Positions 26,140-34,221 are shown, counted from the stretch's first letter. The stretch: DNA of 64,000 nt from Bittarella massiliensis (ex Durand et al. 2017) (GCF_017566145.1 NZ_JABFCL010000008.1:1-64000); one strand, 5' to 3'. Program-made: numbers and translations. The notes: a model not told the origin generated them from the letters alone.

Positions 26140-27486
26140 GTGGAAGGAACAGCTTATACCACCAAAGCCGCTATTTTGCAGAGAGCCACCGAAGTTATCG
26201 GTATCCCTATGAAAGACATCGATAAAACCGGGCGGATTCAGACCGGAAAAGGTGCAATTGGTACAGTTATCGAAGAAAGCTGGTTTGGCTATACTCCCAA
26301 CTCTGAAGCTGAGCCCGACTTTCCTGAGGCAGGTGTAGAACTCAAGGTCACGCCTTATGTTCATAAATCCGGGAACATCCGTGCAAAGGAGCGTTTGGTC
26401 TGCAATATCATCGATTACATGACCGAGTATGATAAAACTCTTAGAACCAGCTCCTTCTGGCATAAATGTGAAACGATGTTGCTCATGTCCTATGAACACA
26501 GGTACGATGTTCCCAAGAGTGAGTACACTATCGACAAAGCGGTCTTGTTCACTTTCCCAGAAGAAGATTTGGCCATCATCGAGCATGACTGGGAAAGCAT
26601 CATGAATAAAGTCCGCTCCGGCAATGCCCATCTGATTTCCGAGGGCGATACGATGTATCTGGCTGCCTGCACCAAGGGTGCCAACGCAAAAAGTGTCCGC
26701 CAGCAGCCTTTTTCTGATATCCCCGCAAAACAGAGGGCGTACTCTCTGAAGTCTTCTTATATGACGCATATCTTGAATGCGTACATCTTCGGGAACCAGC
26801 AAAATGAGCATATCATCAAGGATCCCCGTATCCTGCAGAAGCACAGCTTTGAACAGCATATCATCGATGCAGTTTCTCCCTATATTGGTTTGACCCAAAA
26901 TCAACTCCAGCATCGATTCGGACTTGACTGTAAAGCGAAAAATCTGAATGAGGTCCTGCTGGCCAAGATGCTCGGCGTGTCCGGAAAAATCGCATATACC
27001 GACGAGTTTCAAAAGGCAAGCATCGTACCTAAAACCATCCGAGTCCGGCGTGATGGAACGATTAAAGAGAGTATGTCCTTCCCCACCTTCGATTTTATTG
27101 AGTTGAGCCAGGAGGAATGGGAGGATTCCACTCTCCGCAACTACCTCGCCCCGACAAAATTCTTGTTCGTCATCTTCCAGGAAAACGCTGCTGGTGAGTT
27201 AGTATTTGACCGTATCCAGTTCTGGAACATCCCTGACGTAGACCTTGATGAGGTCCATCGTGTTTGGGAGAAGACCGTACAGATCATTCGGGAAGGCGTG
27301 AAACTTTTTGACTCTCCCCGAGGTGTGCGAAACAACTTACCCAAGAGTTCTGAAAGTCGTGTAGCTCATGTCCGCCCACACGGAAAGAACGCTGCCGATA
27401 AATTGCCATTACCTGATGGCCGTATGATGACCAAGCAGTGTTTCTGGCTCAATAACACCTACATTGCCGAACAAATCCGGAGGTGA
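26140..27486 (+). CDS. Sau3AI/MutH-type type II restriction endonuclease
   Basis: 448 aa from a GTG at 26140, chosen for the GAGGTGA site just before it. The MutH/Sau3AI catalytic signature is present: PDFPEAGVELKVTP supplies Asp, Glu and Lys of the D-(E/D)-x-K site. Further blocks KERLVCNIIDY, ACTKGANAKSVRQQPFSDI, KQRAFSLKS-like KQRAYSLKSSYMTHIL and the C-terminal MTKQCFWLNNTYI closely match Sau3AI, which cuts GATC. Length also fits Sau3AI (489 aa). The second, non-catalytic domain may be allosteric as in Sau3AI. The target here may be GATC or a related site. Confidence 0.88.
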   Translation: MEGTAYTTKAAILQRATEVIGIPMKDIDKTGRIQTGKGAIGTVIEESWFGYTPNSEAEPDFPEAGVELKVTPYVHKSGNIRAKERLVCNIIDYMTEYDKTLRTSSFWHKCETMLLMSYEHRYDVPKSEYTIDKAVLFTFPEEDLAIIEHDWESIMNKVRSGNAHLISEGDTMYLAACTKGANAKSVRQQPFSDIPAKQRAYSLKSSYMTHILNAYIFGNQQNEHIIKDPRILQKHSFEQHIIDAVSPYIGLTQNQLQHRFGLDCKAKNLNEVLLAKMLGVSGKIAYTDEFQKASIVPKTIRVRRDGTIKESMSFPTFDFIELSQEEWEDSTLRNYLAPTKFLFVIFQENAAGELVFDRIQFWNIPDVDLDEVHRVWEKTVQIIREGVKLFDSPRGVRNNLPKSSESRVAHVRPHGKNAADKLPLPDGRMMTKQCFWLNNTYIAEQIRR

Positions 27487-27491
27487 TCAGC

Positions 27492-28625
27492 ATGGCCGGT
27501 TATGTCTTTGCTATCGGAAAAACTCCTGACCCTATCGATACCATTCGCACCTTTGCGGAAAGAGGTATTTACTCCACATACATCAATAGTTTGTACCCTC
27601 TTTCCTTTGAGGGAACTTTAGCGGATTATCTCTCGATGCGTCCTGGTGATAATATCTATTTTTTCTGCAAACGAAAATTTTATGGTATCGGAGAACTCGT
27701 TTCTGTGGGGCCTGACTGTAAATACTGCAATTTTCCTTCAGCCGCTAAACGAGAAGACGTTACATACAATGATATCCAGGATGATTTGCTATTGGACGAA
27801 GGTCTTAAAAGTCCTAAATATCGGTGGCTATGCACCTTCAGAGGTGCTCCACACTTTTTTGAATCCGGTGTTGATATGGATGAGGTCCTTACCTATAAAC
27901 CTCAAACATTCAAGATGCTGAGAGCTTTTTGGAAAGTTTCCTTTATCAAACTGGGAGATGAAGAAAATCAATCCCTCAGGGAAATCTTCTTGCTTCGGCA
28001 TCAAGAAGAACTTGCTACACATACTCACGTATTACCCGAAAACGATACAGCGAAGGAATCTCTATTATCAAAATCTCTAACCGACTATATCATTACTCCT
28101 CATGATATGTTATCCAATTGTCATGAGGGCGACCGGGTGAAGCATGAGATGGCATTAGAAGCCAATGTTGTCTACGATTTATGCCAGGACCGTATTCCTG
28201 AATTGGGACACTGGGATTATGTTTCACACCAGGTCATCGCATCCCCGTTCAAGCCAGTTGATTATATGGACAAAATCGATGTGTTTGCTGTGCGCTACCT
28301 TCCAGGTACATCCGTTCCCTGTAAATACCTTGTCGTTGAATTGAAGAAAGATATCGCTGATGCCGACGCCATCGATCAAGTTCTAAAGTATGTGGATTGG
28401 GTCTGTAAGGAATATGCCTATGGTGATTATAGCGCTATCGAAGCATGTATCATCACCGCCGGAACACCATCTATCGTGCAGCAGCATTACCTTGATGTAG
28501 TGCAGAGAAATTATGCCTTGGGCAGCCACCCGATTCGAAATGAGCAATGGAATGCGTTGAAGCTTCTGCGATATTCATATCAGGATGGCACAATAAACTA
28601 CTACGATGAAACACCAGAAACTTGA
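27492..28625 (+). CDS. Putative nuclease: PUA/EVE-like N-terminus plus PD-(D/E)XK C-terminus
   Basis: 377 aa; the ATG at 27492 follows GGAGGTGATCAGC, 5 bp after the endonuclease stop. The N-terminal 130 residues (YVFAIGKTPDP, then MRPGDNIYFFCKRKFYGIGE) look like a PUA/ASCH/EVE-type beta barrel, a fold that reads modified bases. The C-terminal part has DKIDVFAVRYL, then KYLVVELKKDIADADAIDQV, giving the Asp and E-x-K of a PD-(D/E)XK nuclease, followed by VLKYVDWV as in NucS-like nucleases. No exact family was recognised. A modification-dependent nuclease or partner endonuclease is a reasonable hypothesis. Confidence 0.65.
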   Translation: MAGYVFAIGKTPDPIDTIRTFAERGIYSTYINSLYPLSFEGTLADYLSMRPGDNIYFFCKRKFYGIGELVSVGPDCKYCNFPSAAKREDVTYNDIQDDLLLDEGLKSPKYRWLCTFRGAPHFFESGVDMDEVLTYKPQTFKMLRAFWKVSFIKLGDEENQSLREIFLLRHQEELATHTHVLPENDTAKESLLSKSLTDYIITPHDMLSNCHEGDRVKHEMALEANVVYDLCQDRIPELGHWDYVSHQVIASPFKPVDYMDKIDVFAVRYLPGTSVPCKYLVVELKKDIADADAIDQVLKYVDWVCKEYAYGDYSAIEACIITAGTPSIVQQHYLDVVQRNYALGSHPIRNEQWNALKLLRYSYQDGTINYYDETPET

Positions 28626-29085
28626 TACGACTCCAGACATTTCCAAACGTATGTCACATGTGCATCTAAAAAAAGGAAAAGCTGAAACCACTCTTGCTAA
28701 AGCACTTTGGCATCAGGGGTATCGCTATCGACTGAATTATAAAAAATTACCAGGTTCTCCTGATATTGTCATCACAAAGTATCGAATCGCTATTTTTGTA
28801 GATGGAGAATTTTGGCATGGTTACGATTGGGAAAATAAAAAAGACAAACTAAAATCGAATCGAGAATTTTGGGTTGAAAAAATCGAAGAAAATATCCAAA
28901 GAGATATCCGTAATGACAGATTGCTCCTATCTTCCGGATGGATTCCTCTTCATTTCTGGGAAAAAGAAATTAAAAAGGATTTAGATGGATGCGTTCAGTC
29001 TATTCTGGATGCCATTATTCAAGTCGAAACTCAGCGTTGTGAAGACAAAGAGCCACTTTTCCCTGGTAGTGATTTTAGTGAGTAA
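28606..29085 (+). CDS. vsr: Very short patch repair (Vsr) endonuclease
   Basis: 159 aa, overlapping the preceding gene by 20 nt. SKRMSHVHLKKGKAETTLAK and YRYRLNYKKLPGSPDIVITK contain the catalytic Asp of Vsr; IAIFVDGEFWHGYDW and FWVEKIEENIQRDIRNDRLL follow in the order of Vsr proteins, ending with LHFWEKEI. Vsr nicks at T:G mismatches produced when 5-methylcytosine deaminates, which fits the two C5 methyltransferases in this island. One usual Cys of the FWHGHxC zinc region is replaced here, so the zinc site may be altered. Confidence 0.88.
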   Translation: MKHQKLDTTPDISKRMSHVHLKKGKAETTLAKALWHQGYRYRLNYKKLPGSPDIVITKYRIAIFVDGEFWHGYDWENKKDKLKSNREFWVEKIEENIQRDIRNDRLLLSSGWIPLHFWEKEIKKDLDGCVQSILDAIIQVETQRCEDKEPLFPGSDFSE

Positions 29086-29127
29086 TATTATTTTTGAAAT
29101 CATACTCCCCAAACAGACACTCTCGAT

Positions 29128-29545
29128 TTAAATAACATGTTGATTGTGGACGGTCTTTAAGTAGGTGGGCGAGTAGGGCTTGCCCTTGGAATCCGTCAAC
29201 TCCCCGAATCTCATTCTGCCAGTCCATCACGTCCTTGGCCGTAATCTCCGAGAGCTTGCGCTTTCCAAAATACGGGAGGATTTTCTTCTTGATGATACTT
29301 TCCTTTGTCAGCCAGGTATTCAGCTTCAGCTTGGGCTTTACGTCCTTTTCATAGAGTTCGGCAAAGCTCGCAAAGGTCATGGTCACATCCGCCTGTTTCT
29401 GCATAAGGAACTCCTACTCCCATGCCTGGGCGTCCCTCTTGGTGGCAAAGCCCCGCTTGCACTTCTGCTTGCGCTCCCCTTTCCAGTCCGTAAACCAGCA
29501 CATGGCGTACCATGTGCCGCTGTCAGCATTTTTGTAAACCGACAT
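29128..29545 (-). pseudogene. Tyrosine integrase, disrupted and truncated (element 2)
   Basis: From ATG 29545 the frame gives MSVYKNADSGTWYAMCWF and GFATKRDAQAWE, then an in-frame TAG near 29418, then EFLMQKQADVTMTFASFAEL and ILPYFGKRKLSEITAKDVMD. Near 29200 the frame shifts, continuing as DSKGKPYSPTYLKTVHNQ in another frame, and homology ends at about 29140. The whole catalytic domain (R-H-R-Y) is missing. It is a homologue of the intact integrase of element 1. So at least one nonsense change, one frameshift and a C-terminal deletion at the junction with the R-M cargo are present. Confidence 0.85.
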
Positions 29546-29547
29546 TT

Positions 29548-29748
29548 TCAAACACTCCTTTCGTCTTTGTTCCTTGTGCCATAGAATTTTTCGTGGAAGA
29601 ACTTTCGGTCAATCCGGCCCGATATGGTGATACAGCCTGTTTTCCTCAATTCTTCATTCATGGCGCGAATCAGCTTGTAGGCGTAGGGGACGGAGACGCC
29701 TAATTCCTCGGCTACCTCCTCCACCCGCATGAACATCTTTCCCGCCAT
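29548..29748 (-). CDS. Excisionase-like small DNA-binding protein (element 2)
   Basis: 66 aa from ATG 29748, which follows GGGAGGTGACCAACC. MRVEEVAEELGVSVPYAYKL is a MerR/Xis-type winged helix, followed by a basic tail (IDRKFFHEKFYGTR). It lies directly upstream of the integrase, as Xis genes do, and closely resembles the protein at 38428-38625 in element 1. It would bind near att sites and steer excision. Confidence 0.82.
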   Translation of the reverse strand: MAGKMFMRVEEVAEELGVSVPYAYKLIRAMNEELRKTGCITISGRIDRKFFHEKFYGTRNKDERSV

Positions 29749-29778
29749 TGGTTGGTCACCTCCCTTCACGCTGGCTCT

Positions 29779-29819
29779 AAACTTATTTGCTTAACTGATT
29801 GCGCTAAGCAAATAAGTTT
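29779..29819. promoter_or_regulatory. Operator-like palindrome between xis and repressor genes, element 2
   Basis: Perfect 15-bp arms AAACTTATTTGCTTA and TAAGCAAATAAGTTT separated by 11 nt, in the AT-rich divergent promoter region. Position and symmetry suggest binding by the XRE protein encoded next to it. Confidence 0.6.
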
Positions 29820-29933
29820 TAGTCAAGCGGTTTGCGGAATACTTTTTAACTTTTTTGTTTAAGATGCTCTTGGCTATCACTAAGCGAAAATATTATACTG
29901 TTTTCGACAGAAACCACCAGATAGGAGTTGGCA

Positions 29934-30467
29934 ATGATGGCGATAGGGGAGCGGATTCACTTCTTCCGCAGCTTGCGGGGCATGACACAGAAATATCTTG
30001 GCATGGCGGTGGGGTTCCCGGAGCGCACCGCCGATGTTCGCATGGCGCAGTACGAATCCGGCACCAGGACGCCCAAGGCCGACCTGACTTCCGCTCTGGC
30101 CCATGTGCTGGACGTATCGCCCCAGGCGTTGAACGTCCCGGACATAGACAGCTACATAGGCTTGGCCCATACGCTGTTCACCTTGGAGGACACCTACGGC
30201 CTGACGGTCAAGGAGGTTGACGGCAAGGTTTGTCTGCAAGTAGACCCCGCCAAAGGGCGTACCGCAGAGGAACTGCACAAGATACTGACGGCATGGCGGG
30301 AACAGGCGGCAAAGCTGGAAACCGGGGAAATCACCCAGGAGGATTACGACAAATGGCGCTACCGCTACCCCGAACTGGACACCACCCAGCGTTGGGTCAA
30401 GCTTCCCTCGCAGAAGTTGAGCGATATGCTGTCAAAGGATTTGAAGAAGTTTACAAAGGGCAGATAG
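29934..30467 (+). CDS. XRE family repressor (element 2)
   Basis: 177 aa. ATG 29934 follows AGGAG; an ATG at 29937 is an alternative. The helix-turn-helix is at the N-terminus (IGERIHFFRSLRGMTQKYLG, then AQYESGTRTP). The C-terminal part is helical with charged residues. It is transcribed away from xis and int, in the manner of cI-type regulators, and is followed at once by a terminator. Its counterpart in element 1 has the same place and orientation. Confidence 0.85.
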   Translation: MMAIGERIHFFRSLRGMTQKYLGMAVGFPERTADVRMAQYESGTRTPKADLTSALAHVLDVSPQALNVPDIDSYIGLAHTLFTLEDTYGLTVKEVDGKVCLQVDPAKGRTAEELHKILTAWREQAAKLETGEITQEDYDKWRYRYPELDTTQRWVKLPSQKLSDMLSKDLKKFTKGR

Positions 30468-30469
30468 CA

Positions 30470-30513
30470 AAAAACGGTCTTGCCGATTTTCAAAAATCAG
30501 CAAGACCGTTTTT
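30470..30513 (+). terminator. Terminator after XRE repressor gene, element 2
   Basis: AAAAACGGTCTTGC pairs with GCAAGACCGTTTTT, with an inner stem GATTTT/AAAATC; T-run at the end. Starts right after the stop codon. Confidence 0.85.
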
Positions 30514-30586
30514 CTGCCTGTTGGACTTGTCACCTGCAAACCGCTGGCGCGGTTGCAAAAAGTAAAACAAGTTCGTTTAGGCCGTT

Positions 30587-30606
30587 GTTATCAAATCGTT
30601 ATCAAA
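30587..30606. repeat. Arm-type-like direct repeats, right end of element 2
   Basis: GTTATCAAA at 30587-30595 and 30598-30606, 11 bp apart, about 60 bp inside the att core. Confidence 0.5.
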
Positions 30607-30615
30607 ATGCAAAAG

Positions 30616-30657
30616 GAAGTCCCCAAAGCCCAGTGTTTACAAGGCTTTGGGGACTTC
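30616..30657 (-). terminator. Hairpin next to the middle att core
   Basis: GAAGTCCCCAAAGCC and GGCTTTGGGGACTTC are perfect 15-bp arms. On the minus strand the hairpin follows the middle att core at the same place where the native guaA terminator follows the distal one, and a short T-rich run follows (CCTTTTGC). It may have ended guaA transcription when element 2 lay directly at guaA. Confidence 0.65.
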
Positions 30658-30662
30658 GTGAT

Positions 30663-30675
30663 TTATTCCCACTCG
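30663..30675 (-). repeat. Middle attachment-site core shared by the two elements
   Basis: Minus strand CGAGTGGGAATAA, the same 13 bases as at 21684-21696. It is preceded by CTGAATTTGC, not by guaA sequence, so it is an element end rather than a second guaA gene. Confidence 0.8.
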
Positions 30676-30861
30676 GCAAATTCAGATATAGTAGGGTGTA
30701 TTTGAGGTGATTTCGCAGGAAAAACTTTCGCAAATATGTTAATATTCCACCTGCTATTTTCGGCTGTAAAGTTTATTAGTATCAAAATAGTATCACAAAA
30801 GGCTGGGAAATACAACAGAATTATGTGGAGCTCTACATAATTCCGGCACGGACGGACGCTG
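30676..30861. other. AT-rich left end of element 1, no gene
   Basis: Contains the pair of 11-bp spaced repeats and a stretch TTTCGCAAATATGTTAAT at about 30728 that also occurs at about 38639 in the xis promoter region of the same element. No credible coding sequence. Confidence 0.5.
30778..30795. repeat. Arm-type-like direct repeats, left end of element 1
   Basis: AGTATCA at 30778-30784 and 30789-30795, 11 bp apart; the same motif pair occurs at the right end of this element (39441 and 39452). Confidence 0.6.
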
Positions 30862-30942
30862 TCAGGCACAGCGGATAACAGCCTTGCAAGAGGCGTTGTA
30901 CCTGCGCTGGATATATTCTTGATAGGCTTTCTGGTCTGTCAT
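30862..30942 (-). pseudogene. Truncated sigma-factor-like gene remnant
   Basis: 26 codons from ATG 30942 (after GAGAGGGGGAATTTCC) to a TGA: MTDQKAYQEYIQRRYNASCK and a short tail. The start resembles the conserved N-terminus of the small sigma-70-like proteins found in many Bacillota conjugative elements, which run to about 140 aa. The rest is absent, so it is a leftover from a deletion or junction. Confidence 0.5.
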
Positions 30943-31111
30943 GGAAATTCCCCCTCTCTGAATAATAGTGCGGGGCGGCAGCACTCCTTGCTGTCGCTCC
31001 TTGACTGCCTAACTGCGAAACCGGGCGGGGCTGTCAACGGTGGGCGAAGCCCGTTCATCTTGACCGCCCGCTGGCTCGGCTGGCTTTGCTATTTACCCGA
31101 CAAACTTGAAT
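30943..31111. other. Intergenic element sequence
   Basis: GC-rich stretch upstream of the sigma-like remnant and downstream of the methyltransferase gene, with no credible coding frame. Confidence 0.4.
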
Positions 31112-31879
31112 TTATTGTAAGGTATCACGTTTTACCTTCTTAAGCCTTACTATCATTACCATAGGAATTTCTTTGTTGGTTTTGAAACATTCTTCATAAA
31201 ATCCATCAATGACAAATCCAGCTCTAAAACAAAGGTTAAAAATATCTTGTATGGAACGATGATAATAAATCTGCTCTTTCGGTTGCCCTTCAATCGCTAT
31301 ATCATAGTAACTGTGCGGTGTCATATATTTTTCAGTCAACGTGACAAAACAAGGGTGTTGCGTTGCAAAGACAAAAATTCCGCTTTCCTGCAACAGTTCA
31401 TAAACAGCCATAAGAAGTGGTTCAATATCCGTAATATCCATAATTGCCATATTAGAAACTGCTTTCGTAAAGGCTCGATTTCTTTTTAATTCTAATATAC
31501 TTTTTCTATTGGTCGCATCCGCCACACAAAATTCAATTTGTTTTGCATATTGTGATTGCCGTCTTTTAGCCAATTCTATCATTTTTTTGCTGTAATCAAA
31601 AGCGACAACCGAAGCGCCTCTTTGTGCAAGATACGAAGAATAATTTCCATTGCCACACGCAATATCCAAAATATAATCCGCAGGATTAGGAGATAGAAGT
31701 TCCGTTACTTTGGGACGCACTACCTCTCTGTGAAATTCATTAGATTCGTCACCCATTGCATTATCCCAAAATTGTGCGTTCTCCTCCCAGATTTTTTTAC
31801 TTTCCTCTGTTCCCATGTTCTCTCCCACTCCCAAAATTTGCTTTTTTGCTTCCATTAAATCTTCCTTACGATATTCCAT
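31112..31879 (-). CDS. Class I SAM-dependent methyltransferase
   Basis: 255 aa; the ATG at 31879 follows GGAGGGTAAC. Motif I is DYILDIACGNGNYSSYLA and the second strand acidic residue is in ASVVAFDYSKKMIEL; FCVADATN and MAIMDITD follow. This is the UbiE-like fold. It is about 50 bp downstream of tet(W), probably on the same transcript. Substrate is unknown; a small molecule or drug is possible but there is no sequence proof. It is more AT-rich than tet(W). Confidence 0.85.
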   Translation of the reverse strand: MEYRKEDLMEAKKQILGVGENMGTEESKKIWEENAQFWDNAMGDESNEFHREVVRPKVTELLSPNPADYILDIACGNGNYSSYLAQRGASVVAFDYSKKMIELAKRRQSQYAKQIEFCVADATNRKSILELKRNRAFTKAVSNMAIMDITDIEPLLMAVYELLQESGIFVFATQHPCFVTLTEKYMTPHSYYDIAIEGQPKEQIYYHRSIQDIFNLCFRAGFVIDGFYEECFKTNKEIPMVMIVRLKKVKRDTLQ

Positions 31880-31929
31880 TGTTACCCTCCATAACTTCTG
31901 ATTGTTGCCGTCTTGACGATTATGTATCT

Positions 31930-33849
31930 TTACATTACCTTCTGAAACATATGGCGCACCTTGTCCAGGCGGTTGTTTGGACGGCGGGGCTGGATGACCG
32001 GCTGGCCGACAGCGGCCTGATACCCTTTTAGCTCTGTAAGGCATACGCTCTGCCCGTTGGTGTAAAAGGCCAGATCAGTACGGTATGCCTGTATACAGCG
32101 GGCGGGAATCTCGCCAGTAAAGACAACTTCATCCTTTTTTACCTGGGCCGTTTCGATGGTGGCACAGTATTTCGGTGCATCATGATAAGCCCTGGAAAGG
32201 TATTCCTGGGGCGCATAGAGGGTGAAGGAGAGATAAGGTTCCAGCAGCTGCGTCCCCGATTCCTTCAATGCCTGTTCCAATACAATCGGGGCCAATGAGC
32301 GGAAGTCCGCCGGCGTGCTGACTGGACTGTAATAAAGCCCGTATTCAAAGCAAATCTTACAGTCCGTTACGTTCCAGCCGAACAAGCCCTGCTCCAGCCC
32401 GTAACGGATACCATCCCTGACAGCGTTTTGAAAACTCTGGTTCAAGTATCCCAGCGAAACCCGGCTCTCGTATTGTACGCCGGAGCCAAGCGGGAGTGGT
32501 GTAACAGACAGTCCGATAGATGCCCAAAACGGGTTGGGCGGCACCTCGATATGGATGGTGTGGCTGGCTGCTTTGAGCGGCCGCTCCATATAAATGACGG
32601 TGGGTTCCTTTACCACTGTTTCAATCTTGTATTTTTCCGACAGCAAAGCGGAAACGACCTCCAACTGCACCCGGCCCAAAAAAGAAAGAATGATCTCATG
32701 GGTGATGGAATCCACTTCGCAGCGCAAAAGCGGGTCAGTATCCGCAAGTTGCGTAAGAGCGTCCAGCAGCCGTTCTCTTTGCGCTGCCGTTTTCGGCGCA
32801 ATCGTCGTCCGCAGCATGGGGAGGGGGGCCTCGCGCCACCTTTTACGAGGGAGCCGGGTTTGATCCCCTAATACATCGTTTAACCTCACGCTGTCGCTGG
32901 GAAGGATAACAATTTCGCCCGGATAAGCGGTGTCTGTCCGAACAATTTCCCCTTTGGATGGAATACGCATCTCTGTGATTTTCAGCTTTTCTCTCCCGGC
33001 CAGGGCCACCGTATCCCGCAGGCGCAGCGTTCCGCTGTATAGCCGCAGATAGACACGCCGCTGGCCGCAATCGGTGTACTCAACCTTGAAAACGCTGCCG
33101 CATAGGGTGGCGCTCCCCTGTTCCCCAATCGGTTGGAACAGTCCTGTCACCGCATCCATCAACGGTTGAATGCCAAGGCCCTTTTTGGCGCTGCCATGAT
33201 AGACCGGAAACAGGGAGGCTTCTTGAACCCGCCGCTGTTCCTCCCGCGCAAGTTTTTCCTGGCTGATTGGTTCTCCTGCGATATACTTTTCCAATAATGC
33301 ATCGTTATTTTCGATGACCGCATCCCATGCTTCTATGTCGGTATTTTCCTCCAGGACTATTTCCGGGGACAGCGACACCGTCTGCTTGATGATAATATCG
33401 GCGGAGAGCTTATCCCGAACAGACTGAACCACGCTCTGCAAATCAACGCCAGCCTGGTCGATCTTGTTGATAAAGATAACGGTGGGAATGTTCATTTTCC
33501 GCAGGGCATGGAACAGAATACGGGTCTGGGCCTGCACGCCATCTTTCGCGGAGATCACCAAGATGGCCCCATCTAAAACAGCCAAAGAGCGGTACACCTC
33601 CGCCAAAAAATCCATGTGGCCGGGCGTATCCACAATGTTAACTTTACATCTGTGCCACTGGAAGGAAGTGACTGCCGCTTGAATGGTAATCCCACGCTGC
33701 CGCTCCAAAAACAAGGTGTCCGTCCTCGTTGTCCCTTTTTCGACGCTCCCTGGTTCTGAAATGGCTCCACTGGCATATAGCAGACTCTCCGTCAAGGTCG
33801 TCTTTCCAGCGTCTACATGGGCAAGAATCCCGATATTGATAATGTTCAT
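31930..33849 (-). CDS. tet(W): Tetracycline resistance ribosomal protection protein Tet(W)
   Basis: 639 aa, the exact family length. It is an EF-G-like GTPase: G1 [16 protein letters not shown]3 [10 protein letters not shown]4 INKID. It frees the ribosome from tetracycline. Residues such as [19 protein letters not shown] and [16 protein letters not shown], and the middle and C-terminal parts, read as Tet(W) rather than Tet(O) or Tet(M), with no obvious mosaic switch by eye. GGAGGATAGAC precedes the ATG. A leader with an attenuator hairpin lies upstream. Confidence 0.96.
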   Translation of the reverse strand: MNIINIGILAHVDAGKTTLTESLLYASGAISEPGSVEKGTTRTDTLFLERQRGITIQAAVTSFQWHRCKVNIVDTPGHMDFLAEVYRSLAVLDGAILVISAKDGVQAQTRILFHALRKMNIPTVIFINKIDQAGVDLQSVVQSVRDKLSADIIIKQTVSLSPEIVLEENTDIEAWDAVIENNDALLEKYIAGEPISQEKLAREEQRRVQEASLFPVYHGSAKKGLGIQPLMDAVTGLFQPIGEQGSATLCGSVFKVEYTDCGQRRVYLRLYSGTLRLRDTVALAGREKLKITEMRIPSKGEIVRTDTAYPGEIVILPSDSVRLNDVLGDQTRLPRKRWREAPLPMLRTTIAPKTAAQRERLLDALTQLADTDPLLRCEVDSITHEIILSFLGRVQLEVVSALLSEKYKIETVVKEPTVIYMERPLKAASHTIHIEVPPNPFWASIGLSVTPLPLGSGVQYESRVSLGYLNQSFQNAVRDGIRYGLEQGLFGWNVTDCKICFEYGLYYSPVSTPADFRSLAPIVLEQALKESGTQLLEPYLSFTLYAPQEYLSRAYHDAPKYCATIETAQVKKDEVVFTGEIPARCIQAYRTDLAFYTNGQSVCLTELKGYQAAVGQPVIQPRRPNNRLDKVRHMFQKVM

Positions 33850-34110
33850 GTCTATCCTCCATACAAGGCCCGAATGGGCGCAAAAATCCCCAGCGGCTAA
33901 TACTTTTACCGCTGGGGATCATGACTTCGGACACACAGAAACATACACGACTTACATAAGCCGCGGTCCGTCACGATATTTACTAAAAAGGCAAAAGTAT
34001 TCTTAAAATTGGGTACAAAAACCAAGCCCCTGCAAGGGGCAATCATTTTTGCGCCCATTATCAAATTTTATTTAAGAATACCTTGCCGCATATTTGATAG
34101 ACTCCTCAAA
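33850..34110 (-). promoter_or_regulatory. tet(W) leader with Tn916-like attenuation region
   Basis: The order AAGGTATTCTTAAATAAA, then GTTTTTGTACCCAATTTTAA, then GTCGTGTATGTTTCTGTG and a late hairpin mirrors the tet(M) leader of Tn916, where translation of a short leader peptide in the presence of tetracycline prevents termination. A short GTG-led frame encoding VYVSVCPKS lies just before the hairpin here, but the exact leader peptide is uncertain. GCCCCTTGCAGGGGC near 34022-34036 is a further hairpin. Confidence 0.65.
33886..33919 (-). terminator. Attenuator hairpin of the tet(W) leader
   Basis: ATCCCCAGCGG and CCGCTGGGGAT arms followed on the minus strand by TTTTTG, about 35 bp before the tet(W) ribosome site. 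Position matches the attenuator of tet(M). Confidence 0.75.
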
Positions 34111-34183
34111 TCAGGATAATAGCAGTATATCATAGTACGCTCTAAAAAACAAGAAATCATTTTACCGATTCCACAAATAAAAT

Positions 34184-34211
34184 CGGAGGGTATTCACTGG
34201 AATACCCTCCG
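34184..34211 (-). terminator. Terminator of the mobilization operon
   Basis: CGGAGGGTATTC and GAATACCCTCCG arms, T-rich on the minus-strand side, right after the relaxase stop codon at 34222. Confidence 0.85.
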
Positions 34212-34221
34212 GTTTTGGTGA

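Larger units (their letters stand above)
21685..30675. mobile_element. Element 2: guaA-end integrative element carrying a restriction-modification island, integrase dead
   Basis: Bounded by att cores at 21684-21696 and 30663-30675, about 9.0 kb. Its right end holds an XRE repressor, an excisionase-like gene and a broken tyrosine integrase in the same order as element 1. The rest is a DNA modification and restriction cluster. No relaxase or replication gene is present. With its integrase truncated, it could move only if an integrase acts in trans. Confidence 0.8.

Noticed and set aside
26107..27012. 301-codon minus-strand frame opposite the Sau3AI-like gene
   Set aside because: The plus strand matches Sau3AI throughout, so the antisense frame is not a gene.
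30663..30869. 68-codon minus-strand frame ending in EFAEWE like a guaA tail
   Set aside because: Only the last few codons resemble guaA because of the att core; it is not a second guaA fragment of any length.
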